Part shown: positions 1 through 15,000 of the stretch, in pieces
Numbering within the stretch: position 1 is the stretch's first letter
How the letters are laid out: every line of letters begins with the position of its first letter
NCBI RefSeq assembly: GCF_014529535.1
Contig: NW_023503616.1
Coordinates: forward strand, 3,720,001 to 3,784,000
Reading direction: 5' to 3'
Source of the DNA: Bradysia coprophila
Taxonomy: Eukaryota; Arthropoda; Insecta; Diptera; Sciaridae
DNA length: 64,000 bases
Notes under the pieces: model-generated
What the model saw: the letters and a program-made list of their open reading frames with translations, nothing else
The model's database searches: none
What the model was told of the DNA's origin: nothing
Program-made: the position numbers and the translations under genes

Positions 1-1254
1 AGTTTGGTATTTGTCTATTGAAAATATGGTTTTAATTGCATATTCCAATTTGCTGAATTTTTTTTTTTAAATGTCTACGTAATGAGCTGAAATATTTACC
101 GATATTCACCGTCTTTTTTGTGGTGAGAATAATTTGACCTTTATCTGTTTAAATTGTAATCGCTTTTGTTAGCAAATAATGTTAGTCAATGTTGACACTC
201 CGATCAAGATTTTATTGGTATATTGTTCTGTCACTGTCTGCACATCCAAGATCAAGGCCTGACAATATTTTAGAAATCTTAATGAATTTTGATTTTTATC
301 TTTGAAGACATATTTTTTTTGACTTCATTAGCTTATTCTTCTCATCGCTGTCGATAGTATATGACACGTAACAATATCGTTGTAACAAATTTGGAGGCGA
401 CAGTTCATTATTTTCATATTTGAGACTGATGAGTTAGATAGAGACAACTCCCTCGATCCTCAACATCAACCAATATTCACCTACAATACAAATATATTCG
501 GTGAAAAAACTGGCTTCGCTATTAGAAGTGATAAACTAAAGTTAAATAAAAATTTAAATTTCTAAAATTTACCCAGAACTTATGCTGTTGGGGAAAAAAT
601 ATTACCTGATTTAATAGTCCTTCAAAAAAAATGAATAAGTTTTTTTTCCCGACATCCTATAACATTCAATCACACATGTTTTCAACAGCTGAATTTTCAT
701 GTCTTTTTATTTTTAATCGTGCGTAGGATTCAGGTAGAAAAAGAAGTTGTATGTACAGGACTTTGATATATGCACACAAAACGATTAGTTAAATATTAGT
801 GGAAGATTACGTAAACGAGTTATGGGTAGGCCTAAGCTGAAAACAAATGAATAAAAAATTGTTGATCCTAGCATTCCTACAATCTTCGTATCGGTTCTTA
901 TTATTGTCGTAGTATAGAGAAAACTATATTATATGCGATAATAGTTTATATTTTAGTATTGAAAACTGGTATGAGTGTTCCAGGTTGCCGACAATCATCG
1001 GTGTGTTTCCGATTTGAGATTTGAAAATTATAAATATTCTCTTAAAATTCATTAGACCGTTTTAACTATGCAACTCATGTTCAGACAAACAATGCAAGTT
1101 AAACGAATCAAACAGGTAAATAAGGTATGAGAGGGAATCAAAGCAAAGTTGAGAAGAAAACAACAAATATCCGAAATTTCAAAATGTTAACCAATGGTTA
1201 ATAACCATGTCATGTAGAAACTAGACGAAAATTGGAACTCTTAAAAAATAATAA

Positions 1255-1412
1255 TGGTAACAGACGGCAAGCATATCACCGGCAAACTGTATGCAAAATT
1301 GTTGGTTCATCAGTTCTAACACGCATTTTGCTATACTTGTATTTATATTAAAACTAGCGAGACATCTTTGTTAACTTTTGTCGCCGCTGACGATAACAGA
1401 TGACATAATCGA
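1255..1412. mobile_element. Decayed copy of the recurrent ATCTGTTATCGATAACGA MITE family
   Basis: The left side carries CAGACGGCAAGCATATCACC (1261-1280). The right side, around 1381-1411, carries the reverse complement of the family core (CGATAACAGATGAC). These two ends are the same terminal and core motifs seen in the better-preserved copy at 18088-18305. No transposase is present, so this would be a non-autonomous relic. Confidence 0.5.
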
Positions 1413-4400
1413 TGAAACTACACCTCTATTCTGCAACGACAATGATCATTCGCATGCTTCTCACAATTTATATGACCAATTAATGAAAATAAAACAATAA
1501 CAAAGCCAATATCACTCCATATATACTTACATATATAAAGTCTACGAAATCAGAGAAAAACGATAACATAAATACATTATTCGTTTTCACGCATATAAAC
1601 AATCCATTCGGCTTATACATTGTATGCAACGGTATTAAAATAATGCGTGCACTCTTTTACACAACACTTATATGTTCATGTGAGTCAGTCGTGGTCCCGA
1701 TTTGTAAAATTGTATATTATGAAGCACAACATCGGTTGGGGTAGGTCTATGTGGAAAATATGAACGAAGACCTAATTATCACGCATCAGTCTCAATTTAC
1801 TGCATATTATTACATGCATATGTCTATTGTATATGGTCACACATATATGTATTTATATATACATGTCGATACGGCATCATCTATATACTTTTACATTTTA
1901 TACGCTATGTATGAGACATTGTTCTGTGTGCACCAAACAAATAAATGCATTGAAATGAAACCATTTTTCATTTGTGTAGAAGTAGACTGCGCTATAGTCA
2001 AGATGCGAAAAACTAACGAAAGTGAAAATTTCAATTCTATATGCACTGGTATAGTATTCTATCATGCTAGGCTAGCGTTGGTAATAATACATATCAGATA
2101 TATATTTTTCAATCAATTTAAATTACATCTAGAAACACAATGCACCGAGAATAAGTAGCATATTAATGGGTTATTGAATGGTAAATTATAAAACAGGCAA
2201 TGTCAATGGTAGTTGGTAGCACGCAATTTTTTATTGCATTACTAGCTTAGTTATATTTCCTATTTATTTATATAACAATGTGGTTCTGTAGGGATTTACT
2301 CACTCGCATCGGTTTAATGTGAACTACTCACATTTTTTTTTTGAGAAATTTAAGTTGTCCCTAATTTCTGTTTTTTCTCGATTTTTTCCAACTGTATGTG
2401 CCCCGACAGCAGCTGTTGAATGATCCCATACACGTATATATCCGTCGTAGCTGTTATTTAAATATGAAAAATTCTCTTGTTTTGAATTTTTGACTAGTAG
2501 AACACCAAATGAATATTAAAATAATAAAACAGCGATTGTAGAGTGTTCAGGCCAATGGCTATTTGGGCATATAATCAATAGGCGGCTGAAGAGTTTTCAC
2601 TAAAATACTGCACTAAAAATTGGTGGCAAATACGAGAATGTCTCTCAAGTTATCGGAAATGTTATATGACCACACTCATAGGGCAAACAACTGTCTGAGT
2701 TGTTAACACCATTAAAGTGTGGCAAAAACAATTAAAATGAGTAAATGAGTTTATTTCAAATGTTTTTTTTTCAATGCACCCATCGGTCTTAAAAATCTGT
2801 CTGATCTCAATGTTTTTGAAGTTGCAAAACTTAAAAATAGTATCATTGATAAGAACAGTTACTTCACAGTTCCACACATCATGTATAAATAAATAAACAA
2901 ATTTAAGATACGTTTCACACAATCCATGCACAATATGCACATTATTACAAGTTTATTAGAAAAATGAAATCGCATCATAGCCTTAGCAATGCAATTTTGT
3001 TTATATATACAAGTGAGAGTGGCATTGTAAGGTTCGTTGACGATTGTAACATAACGTTAATTATCTGTGATCAAATAAACATGTTTTTATACAAACTGCG
3101 AAGTATAATTTGAAGTATTTTTTTTTTAAATTAAATTATGGTCTATCTTTATATGGTGGTGATGAAATTCAATAACGCAACGTACATTTCAGTATATACA
3201 ATTAAAATTGAGTCAAATTAAAAATATATGCAAATTAAATGTACACAAAATCCGAATTTTTGACTACGTACGAAATACTTTTTATTATATTCATTAGCCG
3301 AGTAACATTGTTAAACTGTCGCTTCTGCACATTTTTCCTAAACGATTAAAGACTCAAAATACAAATAGTTAAAGTGACGTACCTTATTCATTTTTATTGT
3401 CATTTTTTTATTAAAACGTGAGCGTCTTTGCCAATTACTGTCTCACCTACTCGATATATCGGTATTGCTCTAAAAATCAACATAAATAAACTTTTAACGT
3501 TTTTTTTACATTAAAATTGCAATTTTTTTTTTAAATGTGTACAATGTTCTTTGTTCGACACATTTCAAACAATTGGGCGCAGTTCCCCCTTCACTATCAA
3601 TATTATTTTTGGTTATAGAACCGATTGAGTTTAGTATGTTATCCGTCGGTGATGTTTTTAGACCCATTCAAGGTATATTTGGTTGTGGTAAATGTAAAAT
3701 CTTCAACAAATTCACATTTTTCGTTAAATATTTGTTTGTCGTTCCATGTCATCATATAATTTTTTCCATATAAAAAAAAACACAACCAAGATGCGATATA
3801 TAGTTGTGCTAATAAGCAAAGGCAATAGATAGAAAAGGAAAAAGACTACTCAACATTCATCGGATACATTTTTTTCATTATGGTGGTCGGATATACCAAG
3901 TAAATAATAAAAAAAAAATTATCACTTTAAGCAAATACTACAGAAAAACGATGTACATACCTTTGCTCTAACGTTTCTACCTCGCTAAATTTGTCGCAAT
4001 ATATTTTTTTTTAATTGCGTAAAGAATTGTGAATAATCAAATGGGAATTGGTATCTGTGTAAATGTTATTGACCTTATCATATACTTTGGCTGTTCATAA
4101 TGAAAATATGAGTTTTAAGAGAAATCGGAAAGTCCTGATGTTGAAATAACATTTTTATACAGACAATTCTAATTCCAAACCAATAGTTATCAACTCTGTT
4201 CCACTTGTGACCATTACGTTGCAGACATTAGAAATTAATCTTTTTTCCAACAACACAGCTTGTTTGTTGTTTATGTGCATGCTGTAATCTTATTTATTTT
4301 AGAAAGAAGTTTTGTCTGCATGTTATCCTTGTTTTCAACGAAAAATTCTAGATAATGTAAACAAATGATGCAAACCGTATCTCAACTGTAAAATTCTATG

Positions 4401-7400
4401 TAATGTAATGGCTCCGTTCAAAACGATTCCGAATAATCAGTATCATTCTAAATTTCACAGAATTAATGCCGAATGAATCGTCTAGAATCTAGACGAAACC
4501 AATAATAAAATTGTAAATTTTCAATCCAATTTACATTTCAATGTTTCAATTTGCATCGAATCATTTTTTTTTTTGCATAAGGCTAAGGCATAAACGATCT
4601 ATAATTTTTCCGTACCGTTCAAACACTGAGTTTCCAATAATTTGAACAATATCGCTAAATTAAAATTCCGATTATGGTCAATGATTTATATAAAAAAAAA
4701 ACTGATCGATGAACTTCGTCGACCGAAGTACATACAACGCACATTGTATCGTTGAAATAAACAACTACCAAACCATTTCATTTCGCATTCGCTTTCATTT
4801 GATTTCGCTTTTCTATAGTTTCATTACAAAATGATCTCGTTTAGTTTACATTTTAAGTATCCAATAAAATGCCAATTTAGTTTTCCGATTGTTATAATTA
4901 CATACTTTATTGTCTTAATTGAAGTTGTAGCATGAATGCTAAAAGATAATTCTTCTAAATTGTAATGAATGGTATGCGTCTGCGGAGTATTTTTCACTTA
5001 TTAGTTTACTTAAAACATCTGACATGTTATACCGCATATCATGTATAGTTTTGTACTTTTATTTTCATCGAATGAAACAAAAACAAATGGTGTTTCTGAC
5101 ATCATGTAATAAATAAGTGTACCAAGAATTACGTCGAAGAATGTATGTATATACTGTGTACAATGTATACAAAATGATAAATTTTGAATTTCACGACAAG
5201 CAAGGAAAATAGATCATTCCTACGTGAAACATTGACTTCATTTCAACGGTACAATGATCACGTAACATACATCCGATTCCGATGTATACTACCAATTCTG
5301 ACTCAATACCAAAGTACACGGGGAATACGTACGGGTGCAGTGGTATGGAATAGTGTGTTACGTGTCGAAGTACGTAGTAATAGAAACTTTATGTTTCGTT
5401 AACTTTCTTATGATGATCTAAAGGTTGTCAAAATTTTGTTTTGTTTGCTTTTGGAAACAAATGGGTTCAGTTGTAGTTAGGTTCAATACCAGAACTTTAT
5501 CACAAAATTCAACGACCAAAATAGTGAACCATTAAAAACCAGTTGTACGAGTATAAAAGCCATGAAATTGAAAGACTTCTTAAAAGACCATTTTAATCTT
5601 CTTCTTATTTCGTAAAAAGTCGATCAATAATGAATGTTTGCGTTCGACTAATGACACAGCCAAAACTGACTAATCTTTATTTACCTAAAAATCGTTTGGA
5701 ATAAACATCATACTCCATAATATTGATCAAATAAATAAATTAATAAAGATATTGCTTAACAAGTCGCATAATATTGTCAATGTTAATGTTTCAAAGCTCT
5801 TAAGACGAAACGGGAGGTATAGATAGAATTTTTGCGTTTCAAATACAGCAATCTGTACAACTTTTATACAATAATCGTTAATGGACCTTCATCTAAAATG
5901 TTTTTTGTTTTTTGCAAATTTAAGTATGTCAAAATTTGTTGAAGAAATCATTTGTATAAACTTGTCTCAATAAATGTAAATAATATGTAGGTTCTTTGAA
6001 CTATCGGTTACATTACTAACATAACTAGATCCTAAGTTGTTGACAAAGAACGAAAATCCTTCAAATATCATTCAACAAAGTCGAATAACTTAGGTTCGCT
6101 GGCTAAGAGAATAACGAAATTCACCCAATTTTTTTTCTTGTCTTCTTTCGAAATAATTTGAATAAATTTAAAAAACAAATTTAAAAGATTTGGTTTTTAT
6201 TTACTCAATTTTATTCGATTTTATTTTGCGCAATACTCAGTATCCGGAATATTAATCATCTTGCATTTTGTTGAGAACTATTCAAGTCATATTGTTTAGT
6301 ATGGTGCATGTTTTAGTCCGATTTTCGTCTGAACTACTAATGTTTGAGATAGTTCTTTGTGGTGAATACTAAAAATTTAAAATTTAAAACTTACGAAACC
6401 ATGTTTCAATATGTTAATGTGGTGTAACAGATCGAAACACTAAATTTACATTTAAGATTTTACAAATATATTCGGTAAAATTCAACAATTTAAGATTTCA
6501 CAACTGATTACAAAGACGACAATCACCATATCATCAAATCGAAATTTCGTAAGGAATGCAAAACTCATGAGTATGATCATTGATAGTAAGTTTAACAGAA
6601 TTTCGTTGGATACGCTAACATTACATTGCATTAGGATCTTAGTAGAGATAAGACAATTTGTGTTTTTTTCAACCATAAATGTCGTGAATCGTCAAAAAAA
6701 TACCGTGATGGAACCCTACTATGACAGTGGTTACATACTCTTCAAATTTGTTGTCAATGGAAATATACAATGTTTTACAGAAGAAACTGGAATAATTATC
6801 GAATAAACCAATAAAATAACATCGTCGTCGGTCATGTTTTATTAATGGTGTCATATTTGATTTTTACAGTTGTTCCGTTGTTCGTTGTATACACATATAA
6901 GGAAAAGTTATCAAAAATATCCGAGACCTTACTCTAAAAAGTGATTCAGGGAAGATTATTTTCCATCAAAGAGACGTTTCGTTTTTTAACGATTATTTTT
7001 GTGCAAACGTACATTTACCTCAATTCATTTTTCGAGATTTCATCAATGTTAATATGAAATAAATTTGGAATTTTTCTACATATATGTATATCGTGACACG
7101 CAGTGGTCATAAATTTAATTATAATTTCTGCTCGATTCTGTGTCTTCCTTTGTTAAAGTTCATTTTTTTTTAGTAATAAATGAGTATGGTTCAAATGTTG
7201 CTGCTTCTTAAAATTGTATACTGAATCAGAGATGTTAAATGGATGAAAATTAGAACGGTAAACATATTAGACAAAATTGTTTATTTATGAGTAGATACTA
7301 TTACTATTCCATTCTTAGTGATCGGAAATATTTCACAATTTTTGCGTGAGTAACTCGTTTCTTTGTTCTTGTTGATGATAACCTTTTCAATTCCATTTTG

Positions 7401-9133
7401 TGAGACCTTTTTTTTAAATAAATCTTTCCAGTATTATCTATTTAAAATGTGACATGATATTAAAATGATCTTCAAAAAAGGTTGAAGTTATGTAACATTC
7501 TCATTTGAATCACAAAAGAGTAATCTTATAAAAGTGATGCGTTTTTATCAGCAATATATATACTTATACTTACAAAGTGTAACAAGAAAGCAAATATTTG
7601 GTTGAACAGTAAAGAAGTATAGAAGAAAAGACACCATGTTTTTTGTGAGTACATAATACAATTCCTGTTTCAGCGATAAGAACTCTCAACGGGTGTGAAA
7701 TACCATACATAACGTATCAGATCAGGGCCTTTTTGACAAAAAATGTTGTTCTCGCGTTTTGTCAAACTTTAAAACATAGTAGAAAGTAAAAATCAATTTT
7801 CATGTTTTGAGAATTATATCTGTGAAAGTTACTCTTACGATCGCATAACGATTTATTTCTTCAACAATAATTGCAGTTGACCCACCTCCAAAAAAAAATG
7901 TTCGTCATTCTTATATATTCAACAAAAGTATTTTTTATGTATGGTCATCCACCTTTGTTATGCGGTCGTTCTATACTTACTGACGTTAATATATCGCTTG
8001 TTCTTTTAATGACTTAAGTTAACACGAATCTTGGAAAAATTAGCATGTGTGTGAATGCAAACCAAATACATGAATCGAAATTACAGTTTTTACTCTGAGA
8101 AAATTACAATGCACACCATGTACCCTATTAATTTTGTAATTTCTACTTCTGAAGTGGTTCTTGTTTTTTTTAAGGGGCGAACAGTTGCTTGTTTATAGAT
8201 TAGAGTGTAAACAAATTTTTATTGCTACATTCAACATCATCTTCATAATTTTGCGGATAAAACTTCGTGTGTAGAAGTCTGCATTCGTTTGACATTTCAA
8301 CCGAAATTCTTCAATAAAACTCGCAATTACGCTCAATTGTCCAAGTCCACTACATTCCATGAAATCGTCGAAATTATACGTCTAATTATGTGGGCTATGT
8401 TGTAGTGTATGATATACTCAATAAGTTTTCATATCACTTCAATTGTCATTCATCAAGCTATATTATACAAGAATTTACGGCTAAATAAACAATATTTTTA
8501 AACGGCCCATTTGGTTATCTATATCAATTGACCTGACTCTTACTCGAAATAAAAAATAATAGTTTATTGTGAACAATTCAAATTAATCGAATGCAAGTTG
8601 TTTGTCTATACGAAATTAGATTGAAAAAACGGGTGAAAAGAAAAGAAAAAATCGTCGTATATATAAAACGACATATTATTGAGTCTGAGATCCGTAGATA
8701 TTTATTGAGTTACGTAATATTTTATAGAACTATACATACACACACGATTCTTTACAACACTTCATAAGTTGCAATGAATATATTGAATGGAATCAAGGGA
8801 GCAGAGGTCGACGACATTCTAGAAATATGGTTGCTATTTTCTAATAATAGTAATACCATGTAATAGTAAAGTGTGAGTACAGAATAGCAATATAGATGTA
8901 AAAGTACCTACTGTTTATTTTAGAGTCATAAAATGTGGAATGTACTTTCTTTAAAATTGTTGGTTTGTTTGTCTCCATGACAATGTTATAGAATGAGAAT
9001 TCTCAGTGTTGCAAAATTTGTATCAAGTTTAATACACTAATCTCGGTAATGTTGTTAGTAATATTTACCGCAAAACAAGCTAGACATTTTCATTGTTATA
9101 TCATACTTTTGTCATATCGGTTGAACTAGATTG

Positions 9134-9300
9134 GAACACTAGTCATCTGCTATCGACAACAACAGCAAAAATAAGCGATGTGCCCTGGCTAGTCTGCTAA
9201 ACGCAGTATATTATTGAAATATTGATAGATATCGAACACAAATGAAGTGATAATGATTTAATTATGTTGTTTTGATATGCTTGCCGTTTGCAAAAGGACG
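9134..9300. mobile_element. Copy of the recurrent ATCTGTTATCGATAACGA MITE family
   Basis: The left end reads CTAGTCATCTGCTATCGACA near 9139. The right end reads GATATGCTTGCCGTTTGCAA near 9274, followed by an AAAGG-like terminus. The same pair of end motifs bounds copies at 18088-18305, 29190-29395 and 63570-63735. The interior differs, as expected for an old non-autonomous copy. Confidence 0.55.
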
Positions 9301-11039
9301 ATAGAAGAGTGAGTTTGAAAGATTTACTCTCTGCAAAGCGAGCAAACGTTTTGTCGTTGCTCTCGATAAACTTATCTCTTAGAAACATCGTGACCCTATT
9401 TGGATATGTCTTTACGACACAGAATGTGTCAGCTGTACCACGAGATCTGAACATTTTTTAAATCTTGATTCTCTTGAAGATGTCTTCCTAAGACTAAGTT
9501 CGACAATATATTAGTTCTTGGGCCATGGGAAAATGATCAATGATTGTTTGAGCTATATGTTAATCGTCGGCGATCATCCATATTAACTAATAATTGTATC
9601 AATTTGCTAGTTATCTCTTTTATAGTCATTCAATGCAAAAGTGCAATGATTTGCATTAGTAAGTCAATTTGTCTTATCTCTGATTTTTGTCAACATCACG
9701 AAATATGAGATGGACTAGCACGTTGTGTCCATGTGCTAATGAGATTATGTTTTCGTGATTATTTGTCGAAGTTAGTTGAAGTGAAGCACTATAGCAGATA
9801 ATAAACAAATGAAGTAATAGATTCAATGAATTTTTGCAAAACGATGGCCGTTTTTAAAAGATTAATAAAGGGTATCGACGGAATCCTCATCAAATTAAAA
9901 GTGGAAGTGATGGAATTGAGGAGTAGCTTCCACTAATTCTCTAACTAGCCCTGCTTTGTCCAGTCGATAATGCTATCAAATAAATCAAATTTCGTTAAAC
10001 CGTCACACATTATATTTGAGTATGAAGTTGAAGACTCTGGAGTCTGTGATTTTTGTTGATCTAGGCAGCTAATCATCAACGACTCTCATCATAAGGATTG
10101 AATTATAAATATTGTGCAAATAGGATCTATTGGTTGGATATTGGATATTGGATATTCTTAAATCCTCAAGCATAATGATCGTTTTCTAAAAAGATACAAT
10201 GTCGATTTTATAATGACTTAGCTGTATTGTCGTACTAAAAACAACGTGCATGATTTCTGGTTCTGAACGCTTTTTACTTTTTCTCAAATAAATGTCTGTA
10301 AAATATTTTAATGATTATTTAGAGAGCATATAATTTGCATACATAAACGAATTGATGAGAACGTTAATATGTGTATGTATGTTAGACATTTTACACCTCT
10401 AATTTGAGGTCAACTTTCAATTTTTTTCTTCTCCATTTCATAGTAAAAGTGTTTTGTCAATTAGTTATGGCATGAAATTGATTGAATGGTGCTAGTCGTG
10501 ATGATTCTATTGAACATTTGGTGTATAAAATCAATTAAATTTCGTCAATGAATATTTTGTACACTGTGTGCTTGATAGAGAAAAATTAAATTAAAGAATA
10601 TTTAAATTTAAACGCCAATGCAGAAGCCACACGTAGACTGTTTTCGACCGATAAAGGAAGTGTGCAAAATATCATATTCTATCCATGCCGCAAATTATGT
10701 TTTCAGACAATCAAAAACAATCGTTTCTCGTTACAACTTTAGTGACAACATTTTATTGTCTTCGTTTGACTTTAGTTTAAATTTTGTATAATTGTATGCT
10801 ATTGAAACAGCAATTAATTCTATAAACTTGTTTGATATGGTATGAGATATCTATTTCATAATTGAAAGTGATTGACGTAAATGAGGGTTTTTATAATTTA
10901 ATTATTACGCGGGTTCTTTAAGAAATGGCCATGACATGATATTCTGGCAACATATGAATGTTGGTTCGACCGTAAACGAACACAATGGGTAAATATAGAT
11001 AGGCTGAAATGTTTTAATTTGGGCTCACTTGTTTTTAAA

Positions 11040-11175
11040 TATTATTACTGGCGACAGCGACGACAAAAATAATCAGTTATCAATATATACAGAAACGCAT
11101 TTGTTCTCGAACACCGCTTGAAACAAAGACGGAATTGGTATATGGCGATACGCTTGCCGTTTATAAAATGCTGGA
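11040..11175. mobile_element. Decayed copy of the recurrent MITE family
   Basis: The left side has GCGACAGCGACGACAAAAAT near 11050, matching the family core after the palindromic segment. The right side has GCGATACGCTTGCCGTTTAT at about 11142. The outer terminus on the left is eroded. No coding capacity. Confidence 0.4.
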
Positions 11176-12088
11176 GACGAATCTAGTTTCGCATTGAAAT
11201 TTTTAACATTTCTATCATCTTCGTCAAAGATTAACGTTCATTTATTCTGTGTGCTTCAATCATAGCGACAGTGCCATCAAACTGATTAAAACAACTTTGT
11301 ATATTGAGCCCACTTAAGAATGCGGTTTATGAGAAAAAAGAAACAGGTGATTTATGAACTGGAAAACCTTGTACTAAACAAAAATAAATGCGCTGCTCAA
11401 GACCTAAATTTTAATAAAATCAATTTTTTTCTTAATCGTTTGAAATGGCATATCTAGCGCAACAAGTGCATTATTTGCGTAATCATTAAATTGGAAAAAT
11501 GAATAAAAATCTGTAAAACATTTCAATACGTTTTGTTCATGCAAACTAACGCACACAACGTAAAAAGTAACATTTTATTCAGTTGACTTTATCTTATTTA
11601 ATGCATTGATAAAGTGCAATCAATTTATTGCATAACGAAACCGAACCAACCATGTATTGAATGTGACGAACAAATAGTTTTCGTTTTCTGTCGAAAATGA
11701 AGTTTATTACTATCAACCGACTTAAACTGGTATTAAATTTGCTGCATTAGGAACTTGAATAAGACGTGTGCGTGCAATGAGACTTGCTCTGTATAGATTT
11801 AACTTATAGAAAAAGTGGAAAATGTAGGTATTTATGATCACAGCCATAACTTTGTTTAATGAGCACATCACAATTAAATAAATGTCGTGCTTTCCTACAG
11901 TCTTGCAGAATTTAAATTGAGAAGATGAAAGAGAGAATATAATTTCTTGGGTATAACTAAAATGGTTTCGCTTGACTGAAACTAAATTTCCGAAGAATAT
12001 TCCTGATTCTCCATTTGAAATACAAATCTTATTCAAAAATGTTTCTACTCTTTTCAGGTTAAAGACTCAAAGTTATAACTAACTCAAA

Positions 12089-15000
12089 ATGAGTCCCGAA
12101 GATGACTTACAAACGGAGCGAATTCCAGCAATCGATGACATACCCATAAATCGCGCTTGGAAGCCAATTTTGCAAACAGAAAATCTGACCTCTGTAAAAT
12201 TAAATGGACGCAGCAACTCCCCATCTTCCCAACTAAATATCAAAAACAATGGTACAAATTGCACAACCTCAGACAACCCGTCATGGTCGTCACCACTGCT
12301 CAAAGACTCCTCCGCCCAAGACCACAACTCCGAAGAAATTAGTCACAAGTCAAATAACAATGAATGGTCACAAGTGACACCAAGCATTAAGCGTGATGGC
12401 AAGAATGGTTGGAAAGAAATTCCACAAGATGAAGAAATTGGTGGCCAGCAAAAAGTAAATGGAAACGGTCTGATGAATGGTAAAAATGGCGTTAACGGGA
12501 CAAATGGACACGATAAATTGGCCGAACTGGATCCGTTGACGGGAGGCAGAAAACCAAATGATTTAGACGAATTGTCCAATTGTGGCGTTGGATCTTGTCA
12601 GCCGAAATGGGCTCGAATATTTTCATCGACGCATGTTTTTATGGTCGTTTTTTTGATGGCTTGGATTTTACAGGTACGTTTCGGTATTTGAAATTATTGG
12701 ATCGATCGAAATCTATCTAAAATTAATCAATTTTGACAAGATTACGGAAATCACAAAAGCTAAACAAACATTTAAACCCATAGATATAATTATGTTTCTC
12801 TAACTAGGGAATGTACTACACTTACTTTGTCAGTGTGATAACAACAATTGAAAAGCTTTTCCAAATAAAATCGAAAACCACTGGATTATTGATGAGTGCA
12901 ACAGAAATAGGGCAAATAGTTACTGCATTGTTTTTAACGTATTACGCAGGTATACAGTCGGTACCATATAATGCATATAGAGCCAGATGTAAAAATCGTT
13001 TTTTTTCGCAGGACGGGGGCATCGACCGAGGTGGATAGCTTGTGGTAAAGATAATGTTTTTTTTTCGTCAAATATATCTATGTTGTCAGTGTAGTTCGCT
13101 AGTTGTAGTCAAAAATGTTAATATTTTGTTCGTTCATTTCATTTATGCAGCGAGCTATGTGTAACATTTAAAGTAATCCTTTCGGTAACGGCTAGTCATC
13201 CGTTGTCCTTTCAAGGACGAGACGCTTGCCGTTTCTGAAAGGCTAATCAACTGCATTTGATAACATAGAAATATCTCACTACAATTGAGAGAAATAATCT
13301 ATGACAAAAAATTTGCATCCGTTGTTACTGACTGCCTTATTCCCCTTGCAGGAATGGTTCTATTTGCGATTTCAGCCTTCGGCTGTACACTACCTCACTT
13401 TATTTTCGGTAATCAACTACTTCAAGCAAACAACTTATTTTACGGCCCCGTCACCGGCCAAGGTACTTCGTCAATCATGCAAGGTTTAAATTCAACTACA
13501 AATACGACGGAAACTCATCTGTGCAATTTAAATTCAAACGGCACGATAGGAGGAGCCGGTAACATCTCTGTTTTGTTAATGTGGAACTGTAATTAATTAC
13601 CTTTGTGGTGTTTAGAATGCCAGGAAGATCTATTAGCTGAACAAGCAGCTCACTCTCAGATAACTTCAGCAGTACTGGTTATTTTCTTTGTAAGTTTGTT
13701 AGGTGTTGGTGTCGGACAAACTGCTGTATCCACTTTAGGTATTCCATACATTGATGACAATGTAGCCAGTCGCGAGTCTCCAATCTACATAGGTAAATCA
13801 TTATAATCATTTTGTTAAAGACGGCCTATCATTTATTCTTCTTTTTTTGTGTTTTTATAGCCATAACCATTGGCGTTCGTATATTGGGACCTGCGTAAGT
13901 TTTTCTATTTTTTCTATTTTCCTAATTGTGTAGTTATTGAACGATTATTTTCGCTTTAGGTTCGGTTTTATATTAGGAAGCTTTTGTACCAGAATATATG
14001 TTGATATCAAAGATCCTGGTTTCGGTACTTCTGATCCGAAGTGGATTGGTGCTTGGTATTTGGGTGAGTTTTTTTTACTAAGACAGTAATAATGATATAA
14101 TGATTCCTTCCCAAACCAAACGACAGACGAAAATTATTGGGCCTGTGTCGACTTTTTATCATTAGATTATTGAAAATCTTTTACTTCATTGATTCTAACA
14201 AAAAATTCTGAGTCCCCAACTTGTCGAAATAGGCAATCCTAATCCTCAAATTTTATTGTTTCTTGAGGAGTAAAGTTGCTCATTCCGAAAAAATTGAGGA
14301 ATCCATTTTCACCTGCGTAACAAATTTTCCTAGGAACAAAACATAGAGAGAAAAGACGTAGATTAGCTACAGTTCTTGCAAGTCTTCATCAACTCTATAA
14401 GATTTTTTTTAGCCAATGACAATGCAAAATGATGATCATTCAATCTCTGTGGGATGTCGATTTTTCGAACAAATTTTTACATTCTTGTGCGCTATGTTCA
14501 CAAAGAATGTTCCGGTTAAAATTATATTTTATATGTCACTTTGTCACTTTTTTTTGTGTGCATTCGAAATCCAATTTACATACAATACTTTTTGCCGTTG
14601 CAATAATCCTCCGAGTCTCTACTGTATATAATTATTTTTATCAGATTTGTAAACGAATATAACTATATGATGCACCGTATCGCTATGTGATTTTCCATAT
14701 TCCAGGCTGGATGCACAATGCATATTCTATATGTACAAATGTACATATTTAGCGGAATGACGACTGATTCATTTTTGCGTTACAAGAAAAAAAACCTTTA
14801 ACGGTACGGGATGAAGTTATTTCTTATTTTCGTTTCATTGTAAGAATGTAGTTGAGGTAACTGACCATCAAAAAAAAACCAGATATTCGGGATTTTTTTC
14901 GTATTCGAGGAATTGACACTTATACCTTTTATATTTATAAGCAGTTGGCCATCTGTTATCGCAAACGACTACAAAATAAAGCGATGAAATTAATTATTAT

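Larger units (their letters stand above)
1..12057. other. Gene-poor AT-rich region upstream of the Oatp gene
   Basis: No open reading frame here has splice-compatible extension, a recognisable domain or a coding-like composition; the longest (1751-2158) is rich in Tyr, Ile and His from AT-rich repeats. The region holds homopolymer T and A runs and decayed copies of the recurrent MITE family (near 1255-1412, 9134-9300 and 11040-11175). An acceptor AG at 12056-12057 after a pyrimidine tract precedes the Oatp start, so at least one untranslated Oatp exon and its promoter probably lie somewhere in this stretch. I cannot place them. Confidence 0.6.

Noticed and set aside
1751..2158. 135-aa open frame, the longest in the first 12 kb
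   Set aside because: Its composition is dominated by Tyr, His, Ile and Met from AT-rich repeats such as CATATAT. It has no domain and no splice partners.
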